Shown: piece by piece, positions 9,184 through 20,534 of the stretch
Layout: every line of letters begins with the position of its first letter
How positions within the stretch are numbered: position 1 is the first letter of the stretch
From: Staphylococcus felis
Lineage (GTDB): Bacteria > Bacillota > Bacilli > Staphylococcales > Staphylococcaceae
Assembly (NCBI RefSeq): GCF_003012915.1
Contig: NZ_CP027770.1
Coordinates: 1-64,000, forward strand
Length of the DNA stretch: 64,000 nucleotides
Reading direction: 5' to 3'
Notes under the pieces: generated by a model
What the model was told of the DNA's origin: nothing
The model's database searches: none
What the model saw: the letters and a program-made list of their open reading frames with translations, nothing else
Program-made: the position numbers and the translations under genes

Positions 9184-10687
9184 CTTGATAGTCACCTCCA
9201 ATGTACCATTCGTGGTAATGCTTTACGTTATTTAAATTGACAAATTTAAGCCCTATTTTATCATGAGTTGCACCACTCGCAATCACAAAATCAAAATGAG
9301 CAAGTGCTGCACGTTTCATCAATGGATGGCTCATTTGTTTAAATCCAAGCACTTTATCTCGATTGATATAGCTCGTTTCAAAACTAAACAACTTCACTTT
9401 ACGTACTATCACTTCCTCTTCTAACACGTTCATGCCACTTTTAAGGACTGCTAAAAGGCTATGAATCATGAATACAATAATGATAAACGTAATTGGTATC
9501 CAGACCCATTTGGCTAAATAATAATACACAACTCCACCTATTATTATCAGTGCTATACTTTGAATCCAAAAACGGCGATGAAAACCTCTCCATGGTAATC
9601 CTTTTTCAACACCAGTAAATAACATTGTTGGTACAAGCTCTCTTAAAATAGTAATCGCTTCATTTCTTTTTATGAATGGTAAAACCATTACATGACCTGA
9701 AACTGACTCATCTTCAACGTCTGTTTCCATATCGCTTGTAATGATAAACTTAAAAGAAGTATAACCAAATAATCGTTGAATAAATGATTGCTCTTCAACA
9801 ACTGCCTGTATTTTTGAAATAGGTACTGTCACATGTCGTACACTTAATAATCCATATCGAATATTTAATAGCTCACCTTTTCGTCTTAGCGTATATCCGA
9901 AATAACGTATAAAATTAATCAGTACACCAACGATATAACTGATAATCAAAATAGTTATTACAACAAAGATTGTCGTATTAATTGCAGTTTGAAATAGGCT
10001 ACCTAATCGATGACCAATAATATCCCATGGAATCACTTCATTGATTGAACCAAACAAAGGCCCAATTGTTAATAGTGCTACAAATATAGCCCCGCTTGTC
10101 ATAGCCATCAATAATAAATTTCGCGTTGAAAGCTCATAAATAGTTTCATTTTGAGGCTCACTATATGTCATGCTACCAGGCTCTTCTGTTTGTTCAGATT
10201 CTTCTTTTTGATTGATCTCATTAGCGTTAAGTAATTCGCTTTTTAAACGTTCTAACTCTAAGCGAATGCGCTCACTTTGCTCTTTTGTAACAGTCTCTAA
10301 ATCAATACCATCACTCGGCGTTTTGATGATCAATCTAACACCACCCACAATTTGATGAACGAGATTTTGCGTGGTATCTATTGATTGAATACGTCGAATG
10401 TTGAGTTCCTTGCGTTCATAATTAAATAATCCACTTGTAACGATAAAGTGATTGTCTTCAATCCAATATCTTGTTTTAAATACTTCAATGACTCTCTTAA
10501 CAAAACCTATTAAAAAGAAAAACGTTACAATAGCCGGGGCAATATAATTTGATAATTTTGTGAAATCAAAGTCTTTCATTTGGAAAAATACAAATATAAT
10601 GACTAAAAAGATATTTTGCTTGATAACATCAATAATGCCTGTGATATAAGAAATAGGATGTAATTTTTGAGGACTATACATCATCAT
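9164..10687 (-). CDS. YdbT-like membrane protein with repeated PH (DUF304) domains
   Basis: About 507 residues. Three DUF304/bPH2 domains can be seen by repeated motifs (KELNIRRIQSIDTTQNLVHQ; VTVPISKIQAVVEEQSFIQR; TSYINRDKVLGFKQMSHPLM), each next to a pair of hydrophobic helices. An acidic linker (about residues 145-170, rich in E and Q) separates the first unit. Three consecutive ATG codons (10687, 10684, 10681) follow GAGGGTGG; the first is given, the exact one is uncertain. It overlaps both neighbours. It corresponds to B. subtilis YdbT, found in the same order cshA-ydbS-ydbT-acpS. Confidence 0.85.
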   Translation of the reverse strand: MMMYSPQKLHPISYITGIIDVIKQNIFLVIIFVFFQMKDFDFTKLSNYIAPAIVTFFFLIGFVKRVIEVFKTRYWIEDNHFIVTSGLFNYERKELNIRRIQSIDTTQNLVHQIVGGVRLIIKTPSDGIDLETVTKEQSERIRLELERLKSELLNANEINQKEESEQTEEPGSMTYSEPQNETIYELSTRNLLLMAMTSGAIFVALLTIGPLFGSINEVIPWDIIGHRLGSLFQTAINTTIFVVITILIISYIVGVLINFIRYFGYTLRRKGELLNIRYGLLSVRHVTVPISKIQAVVEEQSFIQRLFGYTSFKFIITSDMETDVEDESVSGHVMVLPFIKRNEAITILRELVPTMLFTGVEKGLPWRGFHRRFWIQSIALIIIGGVVYYYLAKWVWIPITFIIIVFMIHSLLAVLKSGMNVLEEEVIVRKVKLFSFETSYINRDKVLGFKQMSHPLMKRAALAHFDFVIASGATHDKIGLKFVNLNNVKHYHEWYIGGDYQDEENES

Positions 10688-11147
10688 CACCACCCTCAAT
10701 ACAATTCAAACAGTGTGTTTCAATGTGTTGCGCTTCTGTTAAAGAGATATGTGGAAGTTTAATTGAATGCCCAGCTGTAACCAAAGACACCACACATAGA
10801 TTATGGCGACGAAGCAAAGGTCCTGTTGATCGCGTTAAAAATTGAATACGTTCAAATTTCATGACTTCAAACTTTCGAAACCATATATTTCGCTTAATTT
10901 CGATTCGATTGTTTACTATACGATACTGATTAAATGCATAATATATTTGTGGGTAAATAAAATGATATAAAATGCTAACTACTGTCATTAATGTGATAAG
11001 GTAAATCCATTCAAATCGCCAATTAAAGTAATACCATAAAAATGTCAATCCTCCTAAAATAAAAAGATCGATTAAAAAATGGATTAAGTGATATTGAAAT
11101 AAATATCCACGTGTACATTTTGGACTTTTTTGAAACGTATGTGCCAT
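10674..11147 (-). CDS. YdbS-like membrane protein with one PH (DUF304) domain
   Basis: 157 residues: two transmembrane helices (about 22-70) and a single PH-like domain with MKFERIQFLTRSTGPLLRRH and VSLVTAGHSIKLPHI, the classic YdbS pattern. The stop overlaps the start of the YdbT-like gene, so the two are probably a membrane complex, as proposed for YdbS-YdbT in B. subtilis. It is the first gene of the run down to acpS; any promoter lies in 11148-11304. Confidence 0.85.
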   Translation of the reverse strand: MAHTFQKSPKCTRGYLFQYHLIHFLIDLFILGGLTFLWYYFNWRFEWIYLITLMTVVSILYHFIYPQIYYAFNQYRIVNNRIEIKRNIWFRKFEVMKFERIQFLTRSTGPLLRRHNLCVVSLVTAGHSIKLPHISLTEAQHIETHCLNCIEGGDDDV

Positions 11148-11304
11148 TGAATTTCAGAACTCCTTTATAAAGTTAAGGTTAATTATATCATAAATAAGCA
11201 CTATACAAACACTCCTCTAAGGTCGAATCGCCTTATTTCTATCGCTACTGTTTATTCGTATTCGATATCCTTAAATACAGTCATTTCGAAAACCAAAACA
11301 ATAT

Positions 11305-11348
11305 AAAAAGGCTAAGATATATCCCTAAATGGACTATCCTAACCTTTT
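11305..11348 (-). terminator. Terminator after cshA
   Basis: The minus-strand RNA AAAAGGTTAGGATA ... TATATCTTAGCCTTTTT forms a stem of about 13 bp ending in a U-run. Its partly symmetric ends could allow some termination in the other direction too. Confidence 0.8.
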
Positions 11349-11415
11349 GACTATGATGCAGCAATTTGAATGAAAATCTCAAAATCATTCAAATTTCTGT
11401 TACGTATCATTATTA

Positions 11416-12912
<1,497 letters not shown>

Positions 12913-12943
12913 TTATTATACGTAATTCTATTTTGTTTATGTC
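12913..12943 (-). promoter_or_regulatory. Candidate promoter of cshA
   Basis: TTGACA (12938-12943) and TATAAT (12913-12918) on the minus strand, with a long 19-nt spacer. If used, the 5' untranslated leader would be only about a dozen bases, beginning at the Shine-Dalgarno AAGGAG. A further upstream promoter is equally possible. Confidence 0.4.
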
Positions 12944-13121
12944 AAATAAGTTTAATCTAACTTCTACATATTACCACCTAAGCTATAATATCGCAATAAA
13001 CGAAGTATATATTCATGTTTTTCATATATATACAGCTAGATTTTATTAAGAGAAGATTAACTACAAAAACGCTTAGACTTCATATGTTTTTCAAGAAAGA
13101 ATGCATTATCACTAAAATACA

Positions 13122-13158
13122 GAAAAATAGAGGAAGCACTTTATTTAGTCCCTCCCCT
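13122..13158 (-). terminator. Terminator after murF
   Basis: The minus-strand RNA AGGGGAGG ... CTTCCTCT (13129-13158, with G-U pairs) is followed by ATTTTT. It lies 25 nt past the murF stop. Confidence 0.6.
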
Positions 13159-13182
13159 ACCTTTCTATAATTTAAATATACG

Positions 13183-14547
13183 CTAGCATTGAATTAGTGC
13201 TTCTACAACTTCTTCAAGTCGCATACCTCTTGACCCTTTGACTAATACGATATCTCTCTGTTGTAGTATTGATGAAATGTAACGTATCATTTTATCTTTA
13301 CTGTCAAAATGAATAGCTTCATCCACAAACTTTTTCCCTTTTTCATGTATATCCATGGAGGCTTCACCAAATGTATATAGCAAATCTATCCCTTTATCAT
13401 TGATATATTTACCTACAGAAGCATGCATCATTTTTGATTGTTCGCCGAGCTCAAGCACATCACCTAAGATTAAAATCTTACGTCCATTCATTGTTGATAA
13501 AGTGTCAATCGCTGCCTTCATACTCGTTGGACTTGCATTATATGCATCGTTAATAACGGTTGCACCACTTTTAGACACAAACTTTTCCATTCGCATCCCT
13601 GTAAGTTGTAACTGTTGGAGCTGATTGTGAATGACTGAATTTGGAACATTTAACATTTGCGCAATTGTGATAGCGATGGCTGCATTACGCATATTATGTT
13701 CACCTAAAACAGGTATTGTAAAACGCGCTTTTCGGTTAATTTCAAAAGTAATCCCTGCTTCACTATGTTCAAGAATGCGGCATGCCACATCATTACCTTT
13801 ACTTAATCCGATACTTATTGTACGAGATGCATCCATTGTTGCTATATGTGGCTTCAGTAATGGTTCATCACCATCATATAGTAATCGTCCCTGTGCTTTT
13901 AAACCTTTAACAATTTCAAATTTGGCTTGAGCAATTCCTTCGCGAGAACCTAAGTCTTGCATATGTGATTCACCAATATTAGTAATCACAGCGTAATCAG
14001 GTTGTGCAATTTTAGATAATAATTCAATCTCATGAAAACCTGACATTCCCATTTCAAGTATAGCGATTTCTGTATCTTTATCTAACTCTAATATTGTTAA
14101 AGGCATTCCTATTTCGTTATTATAGTTGCCTCTTGTTTTTTTGACCTTATAATGAGCCGATAATGTATTTTCAATCATATCTTTTGTTGTTGTTTTACCA
14201 TTCGAGCCTGTGACAGCAATAACTGTTGGTGCAACATATTGTAAATATTTTTGGGCCAATTGTTGTAATGCAATCAGTGTATCTTTAACAAAAATCACTG
14301 GTCCATTTGATGGAGGTGGCACGTTACTCTTTTCTTCAAACAACACTGCACCAGCTCCATCCGATAACGCTTGCTCACAAAAACGATGACCATCAACACG
14401 CTCACCCTTAAAAGGAATGAATAATTGACCTTTTTCGATATGTCTTGAATCAATCGTTGCGCCTGAAATATGATAATCTAAAAATTTTTGATCAATTCGG
14501 CAGTCCTCAATCCATTGTGAGAGTTGTTTTAGTGTGATCTGAATCAT
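13183..14547 (-). CDS. murF: UDP-MurNAc-tripeptide:D-Ala-D-Ala ligase MurF
   Basis: A 454-residue Mur ligase that adds D-Ala-D-Ala to UDP-MurNAc-tripeptide in the cytoplasm. The ATP-binding loop TGSNGKTT is at residues 113-120. The central domain shows NYNNEIG and ILEMGMSG, and the C-terminal domain has [12 protein letters not shown]. It follows ddl by 17 nt on the same strand, so the enzyme making D-Ala-D-Ala and the enzyme using it are co-transcribed, as in S. aureus. Confidence 0.97.
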   Translation of the reverse strand: MIQITLKQLSQWIEDCRIDQKFLDYHISGATIDSRHIEKGQLFIPFKGERVDGHRFCEQALSDGAGAVLFEEKSNVPPPSNGPVIFVKDTLIALQQLAQKYLQYVAPTVIAVTGSNGKTTTKDMIENTLSAHYKVKKTRGNYNNEIGMPLTILELDKDTEIAILEMGMSGFHEIELLSKIAQPDYAVITNIGESHMQDLGSREGIAQAKFEIVKGLKAQGRLLYDGDEPLLKPHIATMDASRTISIGLSKGNDVACRILEHSEAGITFEINRKARFTIPVLGEHNMRNAAIAITIAQMLNVPNSVIHNQLQQLQLTGMRMEKFVSKSGATVINDAYNASPTSMKAAIDTLSTMNGRKILILGDVLELGEQSKMMHASVGKYINDKGIDLLYTFGEASMDIHEKGKKFVDEAIHFDSKDKMIRYISSILQQRDIVLVKGSRGMRLEEVVEALIQC

Positions 14548-14564
14548 AATCCTACCCTCTTGTT

Positions 14565-15662
<1,098 letters not shown>

Positions 15663-15725
15663 CTACATTTTACCATGTTAGCCATTTATAATGCATTTAT
15701 TTTTATGATGTTGTTAGCAATTTCG

Positions 15726-15754
15726 TTACAACTTATGTAAAATCAGTATATAAT
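15726..15754 (+). promoter_or_regulatory. Promoter of rodA
   Basis: TTACAA (15726-15731), 17-nt spacer, TATAAT (15749-15754) on the plus strand, 39 nt before the rodA start, with AAAGGAG in between. Confidence 0.75.
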
Positions 15755-15793
15755 GAAACAGAGCAAAAAATTTTTATAATAAAGGAGATTGAC

Positions 15794-16990
15794 ATGGCTT
15801 CTTCACGTCAACAAACTCAAAAGTCCTTTTTTCGCCGTTTAGATTGGCGACTTCTAACATTAATTGCTACATTATGCTTAATGAGTATTTTAACCATTCA
15901 TTCAGCGATGAGCGGTGGTCAATATAGCGCTGACTTTAGTATCAGACAAGGGTTATACTATGTTTTTGGTGCTATAATCGCATTTATGATTATGGTTTTT
16001 TCACCTAAAAAAATCCGCAAATATACACATATTGTATATATTATTTTCAATGTATTACTTTTAGGTTTATTAGTATTGCCCGAATCATCTATTACACCTA
16101 TTATCAATGGTGCTAAAAGTTGGTATCGATTAGGACCTATTAGTATTCAGCCTTCAGAATTTATGAAAATCATTATTATATTAGCATTAGCCAATGTGGT
16201 AGCACGGCACAATCGATTCACTTTTAATAAATCTTTTGAGACAGATTTAAAACTTATTTTTAAAATGATTATTGTTACTTTACTTCCAATGGCTTTTATC
16301 TTATTACAAAATGATTTAGGAACAACGCTTGTCTTTTTAGCGATTATTGCTGGCGTTTTGATCGTAAGTGGCATCACTTGGAAAATTTTGGTTCCGTTAT
16401 TTGGCAGTGCCATTGTAGTAGGAACAAGTATTATTCTATCAATTCTTTTCAAACCAGAAATTTTAGAAAATATTGCTGGCATTAAGACTTATCAATTAGG
16501 TCGTGTCAATTCTTGGCTTGACCCATACACATACAGTTCCGGAGATGGTTTCCATTTGACTGAATCACTGAAAGCAATTGGATCTGGACAACTCGTAGGA
16601 AAAGGATTTAATAATGGTGAAGTTTACATACCTGAAAACCACACTGACTTTATTTTTTCTGTAGTCGGTGAAGAATTTGGATTTTTAGGGGCTGTCGTTT
16701 TATTGATTGTATTTTTGTTATTACTCTTACATTTAATGCGTTTGGCATTAATAGAAGAAGACTTATTTAACAAGACATTTATTGTAGGTTATATCAGTTT
16801 ATTACTTTTTCATATCGTTCAAAATATCGGTATGACTATTCAGTTATTACCAATCACCGGTATTCCTCTTCCATTTATTAGTTATGGTGGAAGCTCTATT
16901 TGGAGCTTAATGACTGGAATAGGTGTTATCCTAAGTATTTATTATCATAAAACACAACGTTATCAAACCCCATCCGATCACTTGAAATAA
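15794..16990 (+). CDS. rodA: SEDS-family peptidoglycan polymerase RodA
   Basis: A 398-residue multispanning membrane protein (about ten hydrophobic helices) of the SEDS family, lipid II polymerases that work with a class B penicillin-binding protein. Family motifs are NGAKSWYRLGPISIQPSEFMK, QNDLGTTLV, NSWLDP, ENHTDFIFSVVGEEFGF and PFISYGGSS. FtsW is usually longer, and its gene lies elsewhere in staphylococci; position next to ddl-murF supports RodA. It is transcribed alone and ends at a strong terminator. Confidence 0.9.
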   Translation: MASSRQQTQKSFFRRLDWRLLTLIATLCLMSILTIHSAMSGGQYSADFSIRQGLYYVFGAIIAFMIMVFSPKKIRKYTHIVYIIFNVLLLGLLVLPESSITPIINGAKSWYRLGPISIQPSEFMKIIIILALANVVARHNRFTFNKSFETDLKLIFKMIIVTLLPMAFILLQNDLGTTLVFLAIIAGVLIVSGITWKILVPLFGSAIVVGTSIILSILFKPEILENIAGIKTYQLGRVNSWLDPYTYSSGDGFHLTESLKAIGSGQLVGKGFNNGEVYIPENHTDFIFSVVGEEFGFLGAVVLLIVFLLLLLHLMRLALIEEDLFNKTFIVGYISLLLFHIVQNIGMTIQLLPITGIPLPFISYGGSSIWSLMTGIGVILSIYYHKTQRYQTPSDHLK

Positions 16991-16995
16991 GTATC

Positions 16996-17074
16996 AAAAA
17001 AGGTTAAGACTACACACTTGTATCAAAAACACATATAAACATGTTCTAAATGCAAGGCTTGTCTTAACCTTTTT
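16996..17074. terminator. Bidirectional terminator after rodA
   Basis: Long inverted repeat: AAAAAGGTTAAGAC (from 16996) pairs with GTCTTAACCTTTTT (ending 17074) around a large loop that itself can fold. A-run and U-run on both sides allow it to serve rodA and the leftward copper/small-protein transcript. Confidence 0.8.
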
Positions 17075-17123
17075 ATATTATATCGCTATTTTCAATCATT
17101 TCATTCATCATTCTTTGTAGGCT

Positions 17124-17264
17124 CTACTTTAACTTTTCTGTTGCGGGTTTGGCATTAGGAAGTGACCGCATAATATCCAATCGAGATTTTGTTTTTTTAA
17201 CTTTAACACCGATTGATGATAACATTTGGACCACATTCTGGAGCTTATCATTTTGCTTTGCCAT
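17124..17264 (-). CDS. Small basic protein of 46 residues, function unknown
   Basis: A short frame of 46 codons: it begins MAKQNDKLQNVVQMLSSIGV and continues with KVKKTKSRLDIMRSLPN, ending in ATEKLK. It is rich in lysine and has no membrane segment or cysteine. GAGGTGATC places a good Shine-Dalgarno site 4-8 nt before the ATG. A terminator-like repeat follows at 16996-17074, and copA ends 88 bp away on the same strand. Strong start signals and protein-like composition make it likely real. I recognise no family; the KTKSRLD stretch suggests nucleic-acid contact, which is only a guess. Confidence 0.7.
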   Translation of the reverse strand: MAKQNDKLQNVVQMLSSIGVKVKKTKSRLDIMRSLPNAKPATEKLK

Positions 17265-17352
17265 ATGATCACCTCGTATTTGTCAATCTACTTCCTTTAT
17301 CTTACCCCAATTATTCACACTTTACTATACCAAATCGTAAATTTTTAATATT

Positions 17353-19536
17353 TTATTTTTGTATAGAATTCAAACGTAATGCATTTAATACGACTGAAAC
17401 CGAACTAAATGCCATTGCAGTCCCCGCAAGCCATGGTGCTAAAAAGCCACTGGCTGCAATAGGAATGCCAATTAAATTGTAGATAAATGCAAAAAATAGG
17501 TTTTGCTTGATATTACGAATCGTAAGCCTGCTTAACTTTAATGCTTCTGGTATATATTTTAATTGATTTTTTACTAGAGCAATATCTGATGATTCTAATG
17601 CAATATCAGAACCTGATCCCATTGCAACACCTATATTACTTTGCATTAGTGCTGGCGCATCATTTACACCATCACCAATCATCATGACTGTTTTCCCCTG
17701 TGATTGTAACGCTTTTATCGTATGTGCCTTCTCTTCTGGTTTCACACCAGCTATCACACGTTGTATTCCTAATTGATTAGCTATAGCCTGAGCTGTATTT
17801 TCGCTATCACCACTTAATAAAATTAATTCATAATTTTGTTTTAAAGATTCAACCGTTGATTTTGCATCTTCTTTTGGTTCATCTCGCAAGCCAAATATCG
17901 TCATCAATTGACCGTCTACTACAACACCTACGACAGTAGCACCTTGTTCTTCAATATTTTGAACTATCGAGTGAATATCTTCTGATAGTTGGGCTATTGG
18001 TTCTAAAAATGATATAGAACCAATGTGAATATGAGCTCCATCTATTCGACCTGAAATACCATTACCAGTATGTGTTTGATACTGTTCAATTGACAGTGTT
18101 TTAACGCCTTCATAGTAATCGATTAATGCATGCGACAACGGATGCTCAGATTGCTGTTCAAGGCTTTTTACGTAACGCGGTACATTCGAATCATCACTAA
18201 GAATGTGTTCAATCATGACTTTAGGTCGTCCATTTGTTAAAGTTCCAGTTTTATCAAATACTATAGTATCCGTTTGTTTCGTTTGTTCTAAAGCTTCTGC
18301 TGATTTGAATAGTATCCCCGTCTTAGCAGCACGTCCCGATCCAACCATTATCGATGTAGGGGTCGCCAATCCTAAGGCACATGGACATGCTATAACAATA
18401 ACAGCTATAAAGATTTCTAAAGATTGACTAAGTTGCTGTGGTGTTATGAACATATACCAAATTAAAAATGCCAAAATAGCTATACCAACAACTGCAGGGA
18501 CAAATACATTAGATATTTGATCTGCCAAACGTTGAATGTGAGGCTTTTCATTTTGGGCATCTTCAACTACTTTAATAATTTGATTTAAAACCAAATCTTC
18601 TCCAACATGTGTAACACGCATTTTGATAAAGTTAGTTTGATTCAAGGTACTACCAATTACTCGATCTCCTACACTTTTTTCTACAGGTATACTTTCTCCT
18701 GTGATAAGTGACTCATCAATTGTCGTATCCCCTTCAATAATTTCACCATCTAAAGGAATGTGTTGCCCACTTCGAATCAGGACCGTATCGCCTACTCGGA
18801 CTTGATCAATTGCAATTTGTTCAATTTTTCCATTGCGTTCAACTTCTGCATCTTTGACTTGTAATGCGGCTAGTTTTTCTATCGCATCACTCGCATGACC
18901 TTTAGCACGTTTTTCAAAATATTTTCCTAATAAAATTAACGTAATAAGTACTGCACTCGTCTCGAAATATAACGGAATTGAATGATGTGACATATGACCA
19001 TGTATTATCATTAAATAAATACTATAAAAATATGCTGTCGAAGTCCCCATAGCTACTAAAACATCCATATTGGCACTTTTATGGATTAATGACTTATATG
19101 CCCCGATATAAAATTGCGCTCCTAAAACAAATTGAATTGGCGTCGCTAATAGTAACTGAAACCAGGGATTCATAAGCAATTTTGGAACAGGTACAAAACT
19201 TAGAAAGTCAAAATGTGCAAACATTGTATATAACAATGGCAACGCTAAAACAAATGCAATTATAAATTTATACTTTTGTCTTTTTAATTCATTTGATTGT
19301 CGTTGTCTAGTTTCTTGTTGGCTTTCTAAAGGATGCGCTTCAAAACCTATTTTAGAAATTCGTTCAAAGATAGCATCTCTTGTAATGCGGTCAGGATCAT
19401 AAGTAACAGTACCTTTTTCCATTACCAAATTGACACTGACTTCTTCAATGCCAGATTCACGATTTAACACACGCTCAATACGAGCAGAACATGCAGCACA
19501 AGTCATACCAGATATTTTAAATGTTTCTTTTGTCAT
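17353..19536 (-). CDS. copA: Copper-exporting P1B-type ATPase CopA
   Basis: A 727-residue copper P-type ATPase in the cytoplasmic membrane. One N-terminal heavy-metal domain (GMTCAAC, C13 and C16), then membrane helices, TGES actuator loop, CPC in the metal channel (ACPCALGLATP), DKTGT phosphorylation site, the HP dipeptide (SEHPLSHA) and GDGVNDAP. S. aureus CopA is about 800 residues with two metal-binding domains, so one is missing here. The start (19534-19536) follows AGGAG; an upstream extension would read through the operator. A CsoR-type operator sits just before the ribosome binding site. Confidence 0.95.
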   Translation of the reverse strand: MTKETFKISGMTCAACSARIERVLNRESGIEEVSVNLVMEKGTVTYDPDRITRDAIFERISKIGFEAHPLESQQETRQRQSNELKRQKYKFIIAFVLALPLLYTMFAHFDFLSFVPVPKLLMNPWFQLLLATPIQFVLGAQFYIGAYKSLIHKSANMDVLVAMGTSTAYFYSIYLMIIHGHMSHHSIPLYFETSAVLITLILLGKYFEKRAKGHASDAIEKLAALQVKDAEVERNGKIEQIAIDQVRVGDTVLIRSGQHIPLDGEIIEGDTTIDESLITGESIPVEKSVGDRVIGSTLNQTNFIKMRVTHVGEDLVLNQIIKVVEDAQNEKPHIQRLADQISNVFVPAVVGIAILAFLIWYMFITPQQLSQSLEIFIAVIVIACPCALGLATPTSIMVGSGRAAKTGILFKSAEALEQTKQTDTIVFDKTGTLTNGRPKVMIEHILSDDSNVPRYVKSLEQQSEHPLSHALIDYYEGVKTLSIEQYQTHTGNGISGRIDGAHIHIGSISFLEPIAQLSEDIHSIVQNIEEQGATVVGVVVDGQLMTIFGLRDEPKEDAKSTVESLKQNYELILLSGDSENTAQAIANQLGIQRVIAGVKPEEKAHTIKALQSQGKTVMMIGDGVNDAPALMQSNIGVAMGSGSDIALESSDIALVKNQLKYIPEALKLSRLTIRNIKQNLFFAFIYNLIGIPIAASGFLAPWLAGTAMAFSSVSVVLNALRLNSIQK

Positions 19537-19548
19537 GATTATCGCTCC

Positions 19549-19567
19549 TATACCTATAAGGGGTATA
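19549..19567 (-). promoter_or_regulatory. Second CsoR-type operator, before copA
   Basis: TATACC-TATAA-GGGGTATA matches the CsoR consensus (TATACCCCT..GGGGTATA form). It overlaps the upstream side of the copA Shine-Dalgarno sequence and lies in the 132-nt copZ-copA gap. It suggests copA has its own copper-induced start in addition to read-through from csoR; I could not pick out convincing -35/-10 boxes for it. Confidence 0.7.
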
Positions 19568-19668
19568 TTTTGTTTTAAAAAGAAAACGGGATTCAGATAA
19601 AAATGATAGCACCCTTTCATTGATAATCTTTACTCCCGCGTTCTATACAATTGCTAAAAATGAGTTTA

Positions 19669-19875
19669 TTAAGATTTTACGTCATAACCTGCATCATAAA
19701 TACGTTGCTTAACATCTTGTAACGCGCTATCATCACGCAGTTCAACATTTACTTTATCATCATTTGGGAACGCTTCAACTGAAAGCACATCTTTATTTTC
19801 ACTCACCGCTTCTTCAACTGCAACTTTACAATGATTACAACTCATGCCTTCTACTAAAATTGTATGTTTTTCCAT
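19669..19875 (-). CDS. copZ: Copper chaperone CopZ
   Basis: A 68-residue Atx1/CopZ-type HMA protein with the copper site GMSCNHC (C13, C16) and the typical ending IYDAGYDV. It carries Cu(I) in the cytoplasm to CopA. The start at 19873-19875 follows GGAGG by 7 nt; codons upstream in frame belong to the csoZ end region. It lies one base after the csoZ stop. Confidence 0.95.
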   Translation of the reverse strand: MEKHTILVEGMSCNHCKVAVEEAVSENKDVLSVEAFPNDDKVNVELRDDSALQDVKQRIYDAGYDVKS

Positions 19876-19876
19876 A

Positions 19877-20101
19877 TTAATATCCTCCTTTGAATGAATT
19901 GATAACAGGAAAACCTGCATCATAGATTTCTTTTTCTAACGTGTTAAGATTTGCTGGTGTTTCATATTCTAGGTTGACACATTGCTGATTGATATCAATT
20001 TGAACATCCAATACCCCAATCATAGAAGATAAACGTTTTTCTAAAGCTTCTTTATCATTTTCTGTATGAATGTTCGAGACTTGCACATAACTTTGATACA
20101 T
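19877..20101 (-). CDS. csoZ: HMA-fold protein without the CxxC site, CsoZ-like
   Basis: 74 residues with an HMA-like pattern: strand-helix-strand (YVQVSNIHTENDKEALEKRL, MIGVLDVQIDI), then VNLEYETPANLNTLEKEIYDAGF, the end of which matches CopZ. The metal loop that should read GMTCxxC is IHTENDK, so there is no CxxC; the only cysteine is C41. It lies directly after csoR, the place of csoZ in the S. aureus csoR-csoZ operon. It may be a copper-blind partner or scaffold of CopA or CopZ; the role is not established. Confidence 0.75.
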   Translation of the reverse strand: MYQSYVQVSNIHTENDKEALEKRLSSMIGVLDVQIDINQQCVNLEYETPANLNTLEKEIYDAGFPVINSFKGGY

Positions 20102-20113
20102 AGTGAAACTCCT

Positions 20114-20401
20114 TTAGTCTTTCATTAATTTCTGGAACGTCACAAGTAATTCTTCCATAGCTTCTTGTTCAGAACCATTTTCAATTTTATGCATAATACA
20201 ACCTTTCATGTGATAATCTAATAATTTTGTCGCTACGCTATTTAAAGCAGATCGTGTTGCTCTAATTTGCGTTAAAACATCATCACAATAGACATCTTCA
20301 TCTATCATACGATTGATGGCACGTACTTGTCCTTCAATGCGATTCAAACGCGACTTTAAATTACGCTTTATCGAATCAGAATGATGTGCTTGTTCAGTCA
20401 T
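20114..20401 (-). CDS. csoR: Copper-sensing transcriptional repressor CsoR
   Basis: A 95-residue all-helical CsoR/RcnR family (DUF156) repressor. The Cu(I) ligand triad C-H-C is complete: C39 (VYCDDVL), H64 and C68 (DYHMKGC). Apo-CsoR binds the operator and copper releases it. The gene heads csoR-csoZ-copZ-copA and its own promoter contains the operator. In S. aureus copAZ is located elsewhere, so here the whole copper response is gathered in one locus. A family paralogue, CstR, senses persulfide and lacks the histidine. Confidence 0.95.
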   Translation of the reverse strand: MTEQAHHSDSIKRNLKSRLNRIEGQVRAINRMIDEDVYCDDVLTQIRATRSALNSVATKLLDYHMKGCIMHKIENGSEQEAMEELLVTFQKLMKD

Positions 20402-20435
20402 ATTAAAACTCCTTAATACTCATTTAGTTATTTTT

Positions 20436-20465
20436 TATAATATACCCTATATAGGTATATGTCAA
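20436..20465 (-). promoter_or_regulatory. csoR promoter with CsoR operator in the spacer
   Basis: On the minus strand: TTGACA (20460-20465), 17-nt spacer, TATTAT. Most of the spacer is the operator ATATACC-TATAT-AGGGTATAT, a near-palindrome matching the CsoR consensus. Repressor bound there would cover both promoter boxes. It is the same motif as at 19549-19567. Confidence 0.85.
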
Positions 20466-20534
20466 TAAGCAAGCCTCCCCTATCTATAGAAAAAATGATA
20501 CAATATCTAAAGAAATATTGAGGGAGGCTCATTC

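Noticed and set aside
19537..19620. N-terminal extension of CopA by 28 residues
   Set aside because: It would translate through the CsoR-type operator, and no ribosome binding site is found before it; AGGAG clearly precedes the ATG at 19536.
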